NCBI RefSeq assembly: GCF_042658365.1 | Contig: NZ_JBHSQC010000025.1 | Length of the DNA: 64,000 nt | Strand: one strand, 5' to 3' | Source: Carnobacterium_A antarcticum | GTDB taxonomy: Bacteria; Bacillota; Bacilli; Lactobacillales; Carnobacteriaceae | Shown here: piece after piece, positions 41,797-49,808 of the stretch | Layout: each line of letters begins with the position of its first letter | Numbering within the stretch: position 1 is the stretch's first letter | Made by a program: the position numbers and the translations under genes | Notes under the pieces: model-generated | Seen by the model: the letters and a program-made list of their open reading frames with translations, nothing else | Told to the model about the DNA's origin: nothing | Databases searched by the model: none

Positions 41797-42159
41797 CTAT
41801 GGTTGATAAACTTGCCTTGTTTCGTTATCGACGATTGCTTTAAATTCGCGTGTTACTCGAATTAATGAAGCTGTATTTGAATCTACTGTGCTTCCTACAA
41901 AACCAATGCTTTGCATCTTTTCAGACACTTTCGAGACGATGGACGTTAAACTAGTATCAGCGTATAAATCAATCGTGACCGTCCATAATGTTTGCATCTC
42001 ATTCTTATTTGCATCGATTGCGTAAGGTGTTTGAGTCGTTCGATAAATAGCGCTAGGAAATGTCGTCCAAATCACTGGGTATTCCGTTGCTACTTTTTTA
42101 ATTTCAGGTATTTCTTTTAATAAATTAACGATGATAGGCTTGATGTTGATGACACCCAT
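41797..42159 (-). CDS. Tail terminator/completion protein
   Basis: A 120-residue protein (MGVINIKPIIVNLLKEIPEI ... VTIDLYADTSLTSIVSKVSEKMQSIGF) with the alpha/beta pattern of tail-terminator proteins (lambda gpU/DUF3168 type) that cap the tail tube and join it to the head. Position between the HK97 gp10-like protein and the major tail protein supports this. Its start overlaps the upstream stop by one base. Confidence 0.7.
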   Translation of the reverse strand: MGVINIKPIIVNLLKEIPEIKKVATEYPVIWTTFPSAIYRTTQTPYAIDANKNEMQTLWTVTIDLYADTSLTSIVSKVSEKMQSIGFVGSTVDSNTASLIRVTREFKAIVDNETRQVYQP

Positions 42160-42704
42160 TATCTAAGCCCCTTTCTTAATCGATTGGTTACATGACGTTT
42201 AACAATTTCTTCTGAATCTTTTGTTCCAGACTTCAAAGCTGGATAGAGCCATGGTCTAGAAGGTTGCCCGCTTGTTTTGTAGAACTCTTTCCCTTTGATT
42301 GTGATCTTAAATATGCCATATAAGGCTGTTAAATCTTGGTCAACGGAATCTACCGGAAAAAACCAAGGTGTTTGCGTGTAAACCGGATGAATGCCTTCTG
42401 GCAAGTCTTTTTGAGAAGCTTCACCGTTAGGACCTGTTCCAAATTCTCTGAATATCCCAGTTTTTTTATCCGTCCATACCCGTCCTGTACTGCTGCCTTT
42501 TCCATTAGTAGCTACTTCCGTTTTTAAACTTCCAACTAGTTCACCACTAGCATGCTTAACGCTTGAAGAAAGGTTGCTCTCTGCATCTCCCCTTACCAAT
42601 TCGACTATTTCTTCATTGGCACTTTCAACAGCCTTAGAGACCAAATTTGGTATTGATTTCATTTGCTGATTAAACTTGCCTAAACCTCTAATTTCTACAC
42701 CCAT
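42159..42704 (-). CDS. HK97 gp10-like head-tail joining protein
   Basis: A 181-residue protein beginning VEIRGLGKFNQQMKSIPNLV and ending SRPWLYPALKSG ... RHVTNRLRKGL, the pattern of the HK97 gp10/neck family. It helps complete the connector between head and tail. It lies in the standard connector block, four bases after the head-closure gene. Confidence 0.8.
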   Translation of the reverse strand: MGVEIRGLGKFNQQMKSIPNLVSKAVESANEEIVELVRGDAESNLSSSVKHASGELVGSLKTEVATNGKGSSTGRVWTDKKTGIFREFGTGPNGEASQKDLPEGIHPVYTQTPWFFPVDSVDQDLTALYGIFKITIKGKEFYKTSGQPSRPWLYPALKSGTKDSEEIVKRHVTNRLRKGLR

Positions 42705-42708
42705 TGCA

Positions 42709-43140
42709 TCAAATCCTTTTTAGCGTGATATTCAAATGAGTAGAATAAGGTTGAATTGATATCACTTCATAGTCAGGTTTTAAGTTTGGCGAAATAATCT
42801 TTTTATTCATGAGCGGATTAATTGAATCATCATTTCCCACTAACGAATGTACTAAGCAATTGAAATCTTCCAAAGTAAGTGGTTGTATAAGCAGTTTTGT
42901 GTATAAACAGATACCATCTTTTTCTTGGATAACCACCTCGCCTTGATACTTACAAGCTTTAACATAAGGAAGTTCTGAACCATACAGTGTTGCAGCTATT
43001 TGACCACCAGCGCTTTGTACGTTCATTTTCAACTCTATAGCTTCATTTGAATAGCCTTTGATGGAATTACCCTCATCATCTTCAATCTCTTGCCATCGCT
43101 TCAAATAGACAGTTACAAGGTCACGTTCCCTTAATCTCAT
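42709..43140 (-). CDS. Head closure protein
   Basis: A 143-residue beta-rich protein (MRLRERDLVTVYLKRWQEIEDDEG ... PDYEVISIQPYSTHLNITLKRI), in the slot of head-closure/head-tail adaptor proteins (SPP1 gp16-like). It is expected to seal the portal after packaging. Assigned by position, size and the opening R-D-L-V-T-V-Y-L strand; sequence similarity cannot be tested here. It overlaps the upstream gene by four bases. Confidence 0.65.
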   Translation of the reverse strand: MRLRERDLVTVYLKRWQEIEDDEGNSIKGYSNEAIELKMNVQSAGGQIAATLYGSELPYVKACKYQGEVVIQEKDGICLYTKLLIQPLTLEDFNCLVHSLVGNDDSINPLMNKKIISPNLKPDYEVISIQPYSTHLNITLKRI

Positions 43141-43478
43141 GAAAGTTTCCTCGCTCTCGCTACACGATAGCCGTTCAATTGACTACGAATCTTCTTAGGG
43201 ATCCCTTCTTCAAAAGATTGAGAGACGCCACCTTCTGACCGTGACGTCTCTCCTTCAACATCTCTTTGGTTAAATCGCAGTTTAGCTAAGTCTCGAATAC
43301 TAGTAGCCATTCCGATGGCAGGATCTGTTCGATTGCAGTAGTTTAGAGCTTCTTGCTCTGCATCGTTAAAATCATCTCGTAACAATTCAGCTTCATCTGA
43401 TAGTTTCTTGATTTCTTTATAACGTCTCAATAAGATCTCAAACTGTTTATCTGAGTCATATTTTTCCAATAGGACCAC
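43137..43478 (-). CDS. Head-tail connector protein (gp6/gp15-like)
   Basis: A 113-residue helical protein (ILLRRYKEIKKLSDEAELLRDDFND), followed by the motif EGETSRSEGGVSQSFEEGIP, which recurs in phage head-tail connector (gp6-like, phage_connect) proteins. It forms the adaptor ring below the portal. Confidence 0.78.
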   Translation of the reverse strand: MVLLEKYDSDKQFEILLRRYKEIKKLSDEAELLRDDFNDAEQEALNYCNRTDPAIGMATSIRDLAKLRFNQRDVEGETSRSEGGVSQSFEEGIPKKIRSQLNGYRVARARKLS

Positions 43479-43480
43479 TC

Positions 43481-43798
43481 CTATTCTTCACCGTTTTTAG
43501 CTAATGTTAGTAAATCGTCTTTCTTAGCATCTTCATCAAAAGACACACCGTTTTTATTTAAGTGAACTTTAAGCTCTTCTTTGGTGTATTTATTTAACGG
43601 CTTATCTTCATCAGCTTCTCTTACATCCTCATCCATGATAAAAGGAACATTGAAGCTGTTCTTATTTGTTTCTAGCGTTTCTTTCCATTCGTCAGTCTGT
43701 TCTCTTTTGCTGTCTTTATGAGGATAAGGATCTCCAACCTCATACAAACGATCATTGTCTTCATGATCCACAAAAGTATTGATTACTTTGTAACCCAT
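43481..43798 (-). CDS. HeH/LEM-domain phage protein (first of two)
   Basis: A 105-residue acidic protein. The N-terminus resembles a small beta module (YKVINTFVDHEDNDRLYEVGDPYP), and the C-terminal 35 residues (LNKYTKEELKVHLNKNGVSFDEDAKKDDLLTLAKNG) form a HeH/LEM-type helix-extension-helix unit. A neighbouring gene (43814-44080) has the same plan. Such proteins are common between the capsid and connector genes; they may bind DNA or capsid, which is not shown. Confidence 0.75.
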   Translation of the reverse strand: MGYKVINTFVDHEDNDRLYEVGDPYPHKDSKREQTDEWKETLETNKNSFNVPFIMDEDVREADEDKPLNKYTKEELKVHLNKNGVSFDEDAKKDDLLTLAKNGEE

Positions 43799-43813
43799 GG
43801 TTTACCTCCTTTT

Positions 43814-44080
43814 TTACTTAGCGTCTTCTAACAACACAAGTAAATCTTTCTTGGCCGCTTCTGCTTCATATTCAATCCCTTTTTCATCAAGTAAAGCTTG
43901 CAACTCTTCTTTTTTCAGTTTGTTTAAATCTTCTGGTTTATCAATGTCAGAAGTTTCTTTGACAACTAAAAAAAGAGCATCGTTATGATACTCTTTCTTT
44001 ATTTCTAATTCTTTTCCTTTTTCGTAACGTTCGCCTTCATAAGATACCGGCATGTCTTTAACTTTAACAATCATGTTCAA
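43814..44080 (-). CDS. HeH/LEM-domain phage protein (second copy)
   Basis: An 88-residue acidic protein: N-terminal beta module (MIVKVKDMPVSYEGERYEKGKEL), C-terminal HeH/LEM unit (LNKLKKEELQALLDEKGIEYEAEAAKKDLLVLLED). It has the same two-part architecture as the gene at 43481-43798, 15 bases away, suggesting tandem duplication followed by divergence. AAAGGAGG precedes it directly after the capsid gene. Confidence 0.75.
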   Translation of the reverse strand: MNMIVKVKDMPVSYEGERYEKGKELEIKKEYHNDALFLVVKETSDIDKPEDLNKLKKEELQALLDEKGIEYEAEAAKKDLLVLLEDAK

Positions 44081-44093
44081 ATCCTCCTTTTAA

Positions 44094-45161
44094 TTAAGCA
44101 ATTGGTTGTGCTTGGAATACTTCGTCAGCAGCTGCAAATGATGGTAGAGCGACAGTAACAGCTTTTTCCCAAGTTGATACTGGGTCAGCACCTTCTTCAT
44201 AAACAGCAGTAAAGACATTTCCGACTAAGCTAGTGTCAATCGACGGATCACGGGACAAGCGAATTTCTTCTGCTGTAGGTCCATAGATTGTTTCTCCCAA
44301 CAAATCATCATTAAACATAACGAATTTGTTTTCAGGGAAGTAGCGAGCTTTTGTATAGCTGCCGTCTTTGTTTTGTTTCCGGTATTTTTCATCATAAGTG
44401 CGGATGACCGGCATTCCGTTAGATTGCATAAATGCGTCTAATTCAGCACGAGTCAATACTTTGCCAGTATCGCTACCAAATACAGAAGCTTTCACTTGAG
44501 GATGGCGTAACAAAGCATTCAATACCTTTTTAGATGTCAAAGCACGAGTTGGAGTTGTATCCATCGCTTCAATCCAACGATCAATGTCTTCCAAAGGTTT
44601 AGCTAGGGGATCTGTCCATAAATCTGTACCAGACAATGCTTCTTTATGATCAGCTGGCACATTATAGTCAATGGTTGCATCTAAGCCATTTTCATTGATT
44701 TTAATTTTACCGTTAGCTAATACTTCCATACGCATTAACTCTGTACGGGCATTTACTCCACGGACCAATACATCTAAGTCATTAAATACTTGACTCATTA
44801 AATATTGTTGTTCTGCCGGTGTACGAGGGTTTTCTAAAGCAATGATATCTTTTTCTTTTAACTGCATCTTACGTTTGATCAGCGCCAGTTCAAGCGTTGC
44901 CTTAGAAGCTTGACGAGAACCAATTTCAGATTCAGTATCAAACGCATGTACAGAAGCAATAATTGGTGAGCTTCCTCCACCAGTGATTTGCTCTAGTTCT
45001 AAACTTTGTGTTTTACGTGCGGGGAATAAGGTTTCACCAAGTAATACAGGTAATTCACGATTACGTGTATAGTCCAGCACTTCCTTTTGGTTAAATAAGT
45101 CTAAAATACTTTTTGCAGCAAAACGTTGTAAATTAATTTGAAAATACTTGTTTTTCTTCAT
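44094..45161 (-). CDS. Major capsid protein (Cap_E, lambda gpE-type)
   Basis: A 355-residue HK97-fold capsid protein of the phage capsid E family: LDLFNQKEVLDYTRNR, GETLFPARKTQSLELEQI, the NARTELMRMEVLANG segment and a C-terminal beta domain. The N-terminus carries INLQRFAAK (residues 9-17), a Prp-type cleavage motif. The start at 45161 is chosen over a TTG seven codons earlier, which would sit inside the ribosome site. It follows scaffold and decoration-like genes, standard order. Confidence 0.9.
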   Translation of the reverse strand: MKKNKYFQINLQRFAAKSILDLFNQKEVLDYTRNRELPVLLGETLFPARKTQSLELEQITGGGSSPIIASVHAFDTESEIGSRQASKATLELALIKRKMQLKEKDIIALENPRTPAEQQYLMSQVFNDLDVLVRGVNARTELMRMEVLANGKIKINENGLDATIDYNVPADHKEALSGTDLWTDPLAKPLEDIDRWIEAMDTTPTRALTSKKVLNALLRHPQVKASVFGSDTGKVLTRAELDAFMQSNGMPVIRTYDEKYRKQNKDGSYTKARYFPENKFVMFNDDLLGETIYGPTAEEIRLSRDPSIDTSLVGNVFTAVYEEGADPVSTWEKAVTVALPSFAAADEVFQAQPIA

Positions 45162-45188
45162 AATGTTAATTTCCTCCTTCAATCCGTC

Positions 45189-45503
45189 TTAGCGGTATTT
45201 GATTTCTTTCATAGATGTTTTTGCTTCTTCAGATGGCTCAACTGGTAACCGCTCAGCGATCACATAGCCTTCAACAATAACGCCTACAGGTTGAGGTCCA
45301 TCAGTCACATCAACTGGATTGATCGTGATACCTTCTGCTGTTTCGTCATTTGCTGGAAAAATACTTCCTGCTGGTAAAATCTTACGGCCATCATCACCTG
45401 CAGTCACCATTGACGTTTCCGCTTGTTTAGTGAAGCTGATAAAATGCGCACTTCCCATAAAATTAATTTCTTCTACTGTTTCTCTTTTTCCTACATAGAC
45501 CAT
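45189..45503 (-). CDS. Putative capsid decoration protein
   Basis: A 104-residue beta-rich protein (GDDGRKILPAGSIFPANDETAEGI, then PVGVIVEGYVIAERLP) lying between scaffold and major capsid genes, the position of head-decoration/stabilisation proteins (gpD-like). The DGRKILPAG-type sequence is typical of such proteins in Firmicutes phages with Cap_E capsids. Function by position and pattern. Confidence 0.65.
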   Translation of the reverse strand: MVYVGKRETVEEINFMGSAHFISFTKQAETSMVTAGDDGRKILPAGSIFPANDETAEGITINPVDVTDGPQPVGVIVEGYVIAERLPVEPSEEAKTSMKEIKYR

Positions 45504-45520
45504 TATTTATTTCCTCCTTC

Positions 45521-46201
45521 TTAATCCCAAAATGATTTAGTTGCTGGTTTTGATTGTTCGTTTAATTGCTTGGCCATTGCTTCACCTTGGCTAATAGTAG
45601 TGCTTGTGTTCCCAGAACCTGGTACATCTGCTGATTGTGCTAACCGTTTATTTACGCCATCTTCAACTGATTTACGAAATGCTTTCTCAATAGCATCAAT
45701 AGAAGCATTACAAGAATCTGCATCTGTAAACACGACAACATCGATCAATTCTTTTGGTAATTCCTTTTCAGCTAATTTTTCTAATGATTGAGCACGCAAT
45801 TCACGACGAGTGATGTCTGCTTCTCGTTCATTGATTTTCTTTAATCGTTCTTGCTCTGTATGCTCAGCCTTTTGATCAGCTGTCATTTGTGCTAGTTTTT
45901 CAGCTTCAGTTTTAGCAGCTTCAATTGCTGTTGCTTTTTCTGCTTCCCATTTCACTTTAGCTGTCTCAATAGCCTTCGCTGTACGCTTATCCAAATAACT
46001 ATCACGTTCAGCTTCTGAAGCAAATGTTAAAGGTTCGCCACCTTCTCCATTAGATCCCGGATCACCTCCGCCTAATTCTCCTTCACCGCCATTGTTTCCT
46101 GCATCCGCTCCAGGATCATCACCTTCAGCAAATAGTTGGAGTTTTAAAGGCATCAAATTTTTACTGTTTAATAAACTTTCTTTTAAAGACATTTTTGGCA
46201 T
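45521..46201 (-). CDS. Capsid assembly scaffolding protein (DUF4355-like)
   Basis: A 226-residue protein with a disordered G/E/D-rich region (residues 27-60), a long charged coiled coil (65-140) and a helical C-terminal capsid-binding region (VFTDADSCNASIDAIEKAFRKSVEDGV). This is the layout of phage scaffold proteins. LKLQLFAEGD (residues 19-28) near the N-terminus is a Prp-type cleavage motif. AAAGGAGAG precedes the ATG; a 180-base leader with two direct repeats lies upstream. Confidence 0.85.
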   Translation of the reverse strand: MPKMSLKESLLNSKNLMPLKLQLFAEGDDPGADAGNNGGEGELGGGDPGSNGEGGEPLTFASEAERDSYLDKRTAKAIETAKVKWEAEKATAIEAAKTEAEKLAQMTADQKAEHTEQERLKKINEREADITRRELRAQSLEKLAEKELPKELIDVVVFTDADSCNASIDAIEKAFRKSVEDGVNKRLAQSADVPGSGNTSTTISQGEAMAKQLNEQSKPATKSFWD

Positions 46202-46221
46202 GTTATTTCTCTCCTTTTTAG

Positions 46222-46267
46222 CCCATGAACATTTACCATTACATCAACTACTTACGCCCCATGAACA
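46222..46267 (-). repeat. Two direct repeats in the scaffold gene leader
   Basis: TGTTCATGGG occurs at 46231-46222 and 46267-46258 on the minus strand, with 36 bases between equivalent positions, in the 205-base spacer between the RyR gene and the scaffold gene. No clear promoter was found in the spacer. Confidence 0.4.
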
Positions 46268-46385
46268 CCGTAAGGCCCACACACAACGTATTTTCGCTTT
46301 TCGATATAAGTTATTAAACACTCACACACTTAGTTGGTTTCTAGTTGTTCTTTAGTGTCCGCAACAAGGAAAAGGACAATAAAAA

Positions 46386-46409
46386 TAGCCACTCAGGAAT
46401 GAGTGACTA
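46386..46409 (-). terminator. Terminator overlapping the RyR gene stop
   Basis: TAGTCACTCA pairs with TGAGTGGCTA on the minus strand (one wobble, four-base loop), then TTTTTATTG. The stop codon is inside the stem. Some transcripts of the packaging/toxin part of the operon should end here. Confidence 0.7.
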
Positions 46410-46739
46410 GAGTGAATCAACTACAGCTTTAAATAGAAAATCTTTCGTACGTTGTTCAATTGGTAAATCATCATAAGGAACGATACAAGGATGAGTTTTT
46501 AATTCCACATCTTTTGTATCTCCATAAACCCAACCGTCTTCAACTTTATCTTTTAGCCAATTTTCATGTGATTGTTCTGGAGTTACATCGTTTTCTAAAT
46601 GAAACAAAACCCCACTAACAGCGCTTTTCTGTTGCCAGTTCGGTGCTTCTTCCCATGTAGTTTGAGTATCATCACCAATCGATTCGCAATACGCTTTGTT
46701 GACGTTGTGACAAACTTTAGCAATTTGTTTGATTTCCAT
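46407..46739 (-). CDS. RyR-domain protein
   Basis: A 110-residue protein that is almost entirely one RyR (ryanodine-receptor) domain: IAKVCHNVNKAYCESIGDD, WEEAPNWQQKSAVSGVLFHL, SHENWLKDKVEDGWVYGD, HPCIVPYDDLP, then KDFLFKAVV. RyR domains occur in many phages and in bacterial conflict and nucleotide-signalling contexts; the ligand is unknown. It ends a small accessory group (46407-47115) between the toxin-like gene and scaffold. Confidence 0.85.
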   Translation of the reverse strand: MEIKQIAKVCHNVNKAYCESIGDDTQTTWEEAPNWQQKSAVSGVLFHLENDVTPEQSHENWLKDKVEDGWVYGDTKDVELKTHPCIVPYDDLPIEQRTKDFLFKAVVDSL

Positions 46740-46758
46740 GTTTATTCCCCTTTTCTAT

Positions 46759-46908
46759 TTAAATCAATAACGTTCCTAACAAAGCCACAATCCCAAAACA
46801 AGTGACTGTTACCATTCCAGAACGCAGCTTATCGTTTTCTCTTTCACCAATTGCTCCAAACATACCAACAAAGGTGATTAAAGCAATGAATAATCTGACA
46901 AACAACAT
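46759..46908 (-). CDS. 49-aa membrane protein
   Basis: A short frame (MLFVRLFIALITFVGMFGA, charged turn GERENDKLRSG, then MVTVTCFGIVALLGTLLI) predicted to have two membrane helices joined by a polar loop. GAGGTGATT lies just before the ATG, which begins nine bases after the upstream stop. The packing and ribosome site support a real gene; function unknown. Confidence 0.6.
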   Translation of the reverse strand: MLFVRLFIALITFVGMFGAIGERENDKLRSGMVTVTCFGIVALLGTLLI

Positions 46909-46917
46909 TTAATCACC

Positions 46918-47115
46918 TCACAGTAGTTTTAAACTAGGTTTTCCATCTATGTCCTTATCAATCCGACTATCGAAATCATCGTACGTATCAATGATTCTTT
47001 GCTCCGTTGTTGTAGGGTTGTTTTTGTATCGTAGATAGCTGACAACATTCGCTATACCTTCTATAAAATCAGAAGTAGGCTCTATATCAGTTATAGATAT
47101 TTCAATATCGACCAT
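46918..47115 (-). CDS. Small acidic phage protein, hypothetical
   Basis: A 65-residue protein (MVDIEISITDIEPTSDFIEG ... YDDFDSRIDKDIDGKPSLKLL), strongly acidic with no recognised family. GGAGG lies seven bases before the ATG, and the terminator at 47145-47174 lies just upstream. Part of the accessory group with the 49-aa membrane protein and RyR gene. Confidence 0.6.
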   Translation of the reverse strand: MVDIEISITDIEPTSDFIEGIANVVSYLRYKNNPTTTEQRIIDTYDDFDSRIDKDIDGKPSLKLL

Positions 47116-47144
47116 ATGAACCTCCTAAAAAAGTGTACAAAAAT

Positions 47145-47174
47145 AGCACCTAGCTCTTTAATTGGCTACGTGCT
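47145..47174 (-). terminator. Terminator after the putative immunity gene
   Basis: AGCACGTAGC with GCTAGGTGCT (one mismatch) on the minus strand, followed by ATTTTTG, two bases after the stop of the 84-residue gene. Confidence 0.75.
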
Positions 47175-47175
47175 G

Positions 47176-47430
47176 TTAATCTTTGGGTTGATAAAAAGTG
47201 AATTCTATTTCGTTAAAAGCTTCTCTTATTGTCTTCCCGTCTTCAAAGATAGGAATATCTAATATTTCAGTGTAATCATCAGAATGAGTAGCTCCAATTT
47301 CTTTATCTGGGCTTTCTAATACAAAACATCCATCATCGTTATACCCTAGATAATAATGCTGTCCTTGATAAATAAATTCCAATTCATAGTTTATTTCTAA
47401 ATCGAACAAGATATCATCCATTGTTGCCAT
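47176..47430 (-). CDS. Small acidic protein, candidate immunity protein for the MuF toxin
   Basis: An 84-residue protein with about 20 acidic and few basic residues (MDDILFDLEINYELEF, then LGYNDDGCFVLESPD). Its start lies 17 bases inside the end of the MuF head-protein gene, and a terminator follows directly. A small acidic gene overlapping a toxin-domain gene is typical of toxin-immunity pairs. The ATG at 47430 is preferred because GGAGTGAG precedes it; a GTG three codons earlier is in frame. The role is inferred from context. Confidence 0.6.
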   Translation of the reverse strand: MATMDDILFDLEINYELEFIYQGQHYYLGYNDDGCFVLESPDKEIGATHSDDYTEILDIPIFEDGKTIREAFNEIEFTFYQPKD

Positions 47431-49114
47431 TTTTCTCACTCCAATCCTCTACTATTTTTTCTGCAGTGCTTAATTCCCTTAAATTATTTTCTCTTTTTGT
47501 TGTTAGTTGGCCAGTCTTTCTTTCGTATGACGTCCAATCATGAATATGTGGCACAATTTTATGATGTTTAGGATTTCCGTGATCCGTATAATCAATATCA
47601 AACCTAGGTTGCCCTGTTTTACCATAAAACCTTCTTTGTTTTACTATTCCGTCTGACAGCAGTTCATCTGCAACAGAATTTGGTACAGAAGTAAAAGGTA
47701 CTTTGTTTTCTGATTTTGTATATGAATTAGAAAAAGCATCTTTTTGCCACTTCACATCACGATATAGGCTCTTTAATTCAGTATAGTTATTACCTTCATT
47801 ATACTTCATATCTTGAAAATCATCTAATGTTTTAGGTATGTTTTCCGCTCCAATTACTGATTTATATCGATTAAGTTGTGCTAAATCAGTATTGAAGTTC
47901 TTAACTTTCTTTCTGACAAGCTTTAGGTCTTCTTTTCCATGCTGATCAATTAGCATTTGTTCCCATTTTTTGTACGAATCTGCATGAGATATCTCAAATC
48001 GTTTCCCGGTTATTGGATCGTTAGCGAATCGTTTCCCGCTTAACGTCTTCTCGTTAAACCAAGCTCTTGCAACTGAGCGGCAAAAAGGATGGAATGGGCA
48101 ATAGTTAACGCCAACTTTCGCTTCAGATACTTTATATCGCTTTCCATCTTGATCCTGACATATCTTTGAAGTCCTTAAGTCTAACGTAGCCACAATGACA
48201 TAATACTCAACGCCTTGTGCTATCCAACCTTTAAGCTTTCCTTGGCCAGCCATATAGTTTGCTTCAGTTCTAATCAAACGACGAGCTACACCCCTAGAAA
48301 CGTCAAAAACCTTTTGAATCTCTTTAACCATATCTCTTTCAGACATACCTGTCATTGCTTCAACAGTAAAAAGTTCTTCCAGTTTTTTTGCTAGTAGATC
48401 CGTATCACTCCAAATTCGTTTAGAATAGTTAGATCCTTGCCAGTTTGTATCAAGAACGTTCCGGACTTGCTTAGTAGACATTTCCTTGAATTCTGGAATG
48501 TCTTTGTCATCTTTAAGTTTAATCGTTTTAATTTTCTTATTCGTTTCAGAATCTCTGAGAACAATAAATGAATATTTATCATTGAATGTATAAGTTGGGT
48601 ATCGGCCATCATCGTATAATCTTAAAGCTGATTCAGACTTACCAATGATCGCTTCAGCACTAGCTTGGTTATAAGCTTCTTTAATAACGTCAATATAATA
48701 GTCAGTAGAGCGACTAAGTTGTACGTCTGCTACTTGTTTCGATACTAGGTAAGACTTTGCCTTCAAGTCTTCTAAACGGCTGATACGGCTCTTTACTGCT
48801 AACCCGGTTAAATAGTTTTGCATTTGTTCTTTAACATCTAAGTTCTTTACAGTTTTGATCAGAGAACTTAATTCTGCAATTTCATTTGGGCTAGCTGAAG
48901 TGTTTAATATCTGTTTAACATCTGCCTCTGATAAATCGGTTTTAGCAAGGTAACGTCGATATATCTTTTTGACTTCATCCGTTAAATAAGACTGAGCTTT
49001 TTGATAGGACCTCATAATCTTGTTTTCAACAACGTTCAATTCTTCATGAACCTTTATGTCTTGATCAACTGCACGTCTATCCCAGTAAGGTAGCTTCTTT
49101 TTCTTTTTAGCCAT
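47414..49114 (-). CDS. MuF-type minor head protein with a toxin-like C-terminal domain
   Basis: A 566-residue protein. Residues 1-240 resemble SPP1 gp7-like minor head proteins; about 245-350 form the phage Mu F-like head-morphogenesis domain (MSERDMVKEIQKVFDVS, RLIRTEANYMAG, CPFHPFCRSVARAW). From 472 a separate unit follows: VPFTSVPNSVADELLSDG, KQRRFYGKTGQPRFDIDYTD, HGNPKHHKIVPHIHDW. Its RRFYG...DYTDHG...HxHDW pattern looks like a nuclease-type toxin tail, not head structure. MuF-fused polymorphic toxins are known from temperate phages; the toxin family here is not recognised. An acidic gene overlaps its end. Confidence 0.8.
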   Translation of the reverse strand: MAKKKKKLPYWDRRAVDQDIKVHEELNVVENKIMRSYQKAQSYLTDEVKKIYRRYLAKTDLSEADVKQILNTSASPNEIAELSSLIKTVKNLDVKEQMQNYLTGLAVKSRISRLEDLKAKSYLVSKQVADVQLSRSTDYYIDVIKEAYNQASAEAIIGKSESALRLYDDGRYPTYTFNDKYSFIVLRDSETNKKIKTIKLKDDKDIPEFKEMSTKQVRNVLDTNWQGSNYSKRIWSDTDLLAKKLEELFTVEAMTGMSERDMVKEIQKVFDVSRGVARRLIRTEANYMAGQGKLKGWIAQGVEYYVIVATLDLRTSKICQDQDGKRYKVSEAKVGVNYCPFHPFCRSVARAWFNEKTLSGKRFANDPITGKRFEISHADSYKKWEQMLIDQHGKEDLKLVRKKVKNFNTDLAQLNRYKSVIGAENIPKTLDDFQDMKYNEGNNYTELKSLYRDVKWQKDAFSNSYTKSENKVPFTSVPNSVADELLSDGIVKQRRFYGKTGQPRFDIDYTDHGNPKHHKIVPHIHDWTSYERKTGQLTTKRENNLRELSTAEKIVEDWSEKNGNNG

Positions 49115-49145
49115 TTAGTCACTATCCTTTCTGGGTAAAATAAAA

Positions 49146-49163
49146 AGACCTGGTTAGAGGTCT
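49146..49163 (-). terminator. Terminator overlapping the DUF4145 gene stop
   Basis: AGACCT / AGGTCT stem with the stop codon in the loop, followed on the minus strand by TTTTTATTTT. It separates the DUF4145 gene from the MuF gene. Confidence 0.65.
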
Positions 49164-49786
49164 TCTTTTAAATATTCAAAATTTATTACTAGTAGCATTT
49201 CTAAAAACTTTAAAGTTGTTTCTGCTTCTTCTTTCGTTTTTGCCTCTTTCTTATGCGTGGCATCGTTTCCCATTTTCCTAATTTTATCAACCCATGCTTT
49301 CGAATTTTTAGGAATATATCCATTATTATCTAAAAATTCAACATAGAAAGCAAAACGCTTTCCGTCTTCAGCACCAAAATGGATTGCTATATTTGATAAG
49401 GCTTTTCTCGATAGTAATACAGCCCCTGTAAATGCCGCAGCAGAGAAAGAACTCCGTGCTTCATTATAAAGATAATCTATATCTTCAGGTAAATCAGCTA
49501 TTTCTTTTCCGAAACTTGGCATCGGAAACTGTACGTTATTTTCGGTGAAATAGGTTGGAAAATCACAATGCGGACACAAATATATCCCGTAAACTAGCGA
49601 ACTACCTGGAGATATTCCACCATCGTAATCATTAAGATGCTCTTTTGCATACCCTTCATCAGAAGCAACATAGGAACTACAATTAGCACAAGTGAATTTT
49701 CTTGATCTCAGTTGAATTGTTTTGTACCATTCTCGACCAGAATCGTAATCATTATATTTGTATATATTGTCTGGAATTATTGCCAT
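49154..49786 (-). CDS. DUF4145 (HEPN-like) protein with zinc ribbon
   Basis: A 210-residue protein. A four-cysteine zinc ribbon (C33-x2-C36 and C71-x2-C74, CANC and CPHC) precedes a helical DUF4145 domain (about 95-205; YNEARSSFSAAAFTGAVLLSRKAL, then IRKMGNDATHK with R170, N174, H178). DUF4145 belongs to the HEPN superfamily, many members of which are RNases or nucleotide-binding partners in defence systems. The gene has its own TATAAT and terminator in the middle of the morphogenesis operon, so it is likely a moron expressed from the prophage. Confidence 0.8.
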   Translation of the reverse strand: MAIIPDNIYKYNDYDSGREWYKTIQLRSRKFTCANCSSYVASDEGYAKEHLNDYDGGISPGSSLVYGIYLCPHCDFPTYFTENNVQFPMPSFGKEIADLPEDIDYLYNEARSSFSAAAFTGAVLLSRKALSNIAIHFGAEDGKRFAFYVEFLDNNGYIPKNSKAWVDKIRKMGNDATHKKEAKTKEEAETTLKFLEMLLVINFEYLKEDL

Positions 49787-49808
49787 AAAAGTTCACTCCT
49801 TTCTTTAG

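Noticed and set aside
44094..45161. A frameshift extension at the end of the major capsid gene, as in phage PSA
   Set aside because: The gene ends ATT GCT TAA with no slippable proline or homopolymer codon before the stop.
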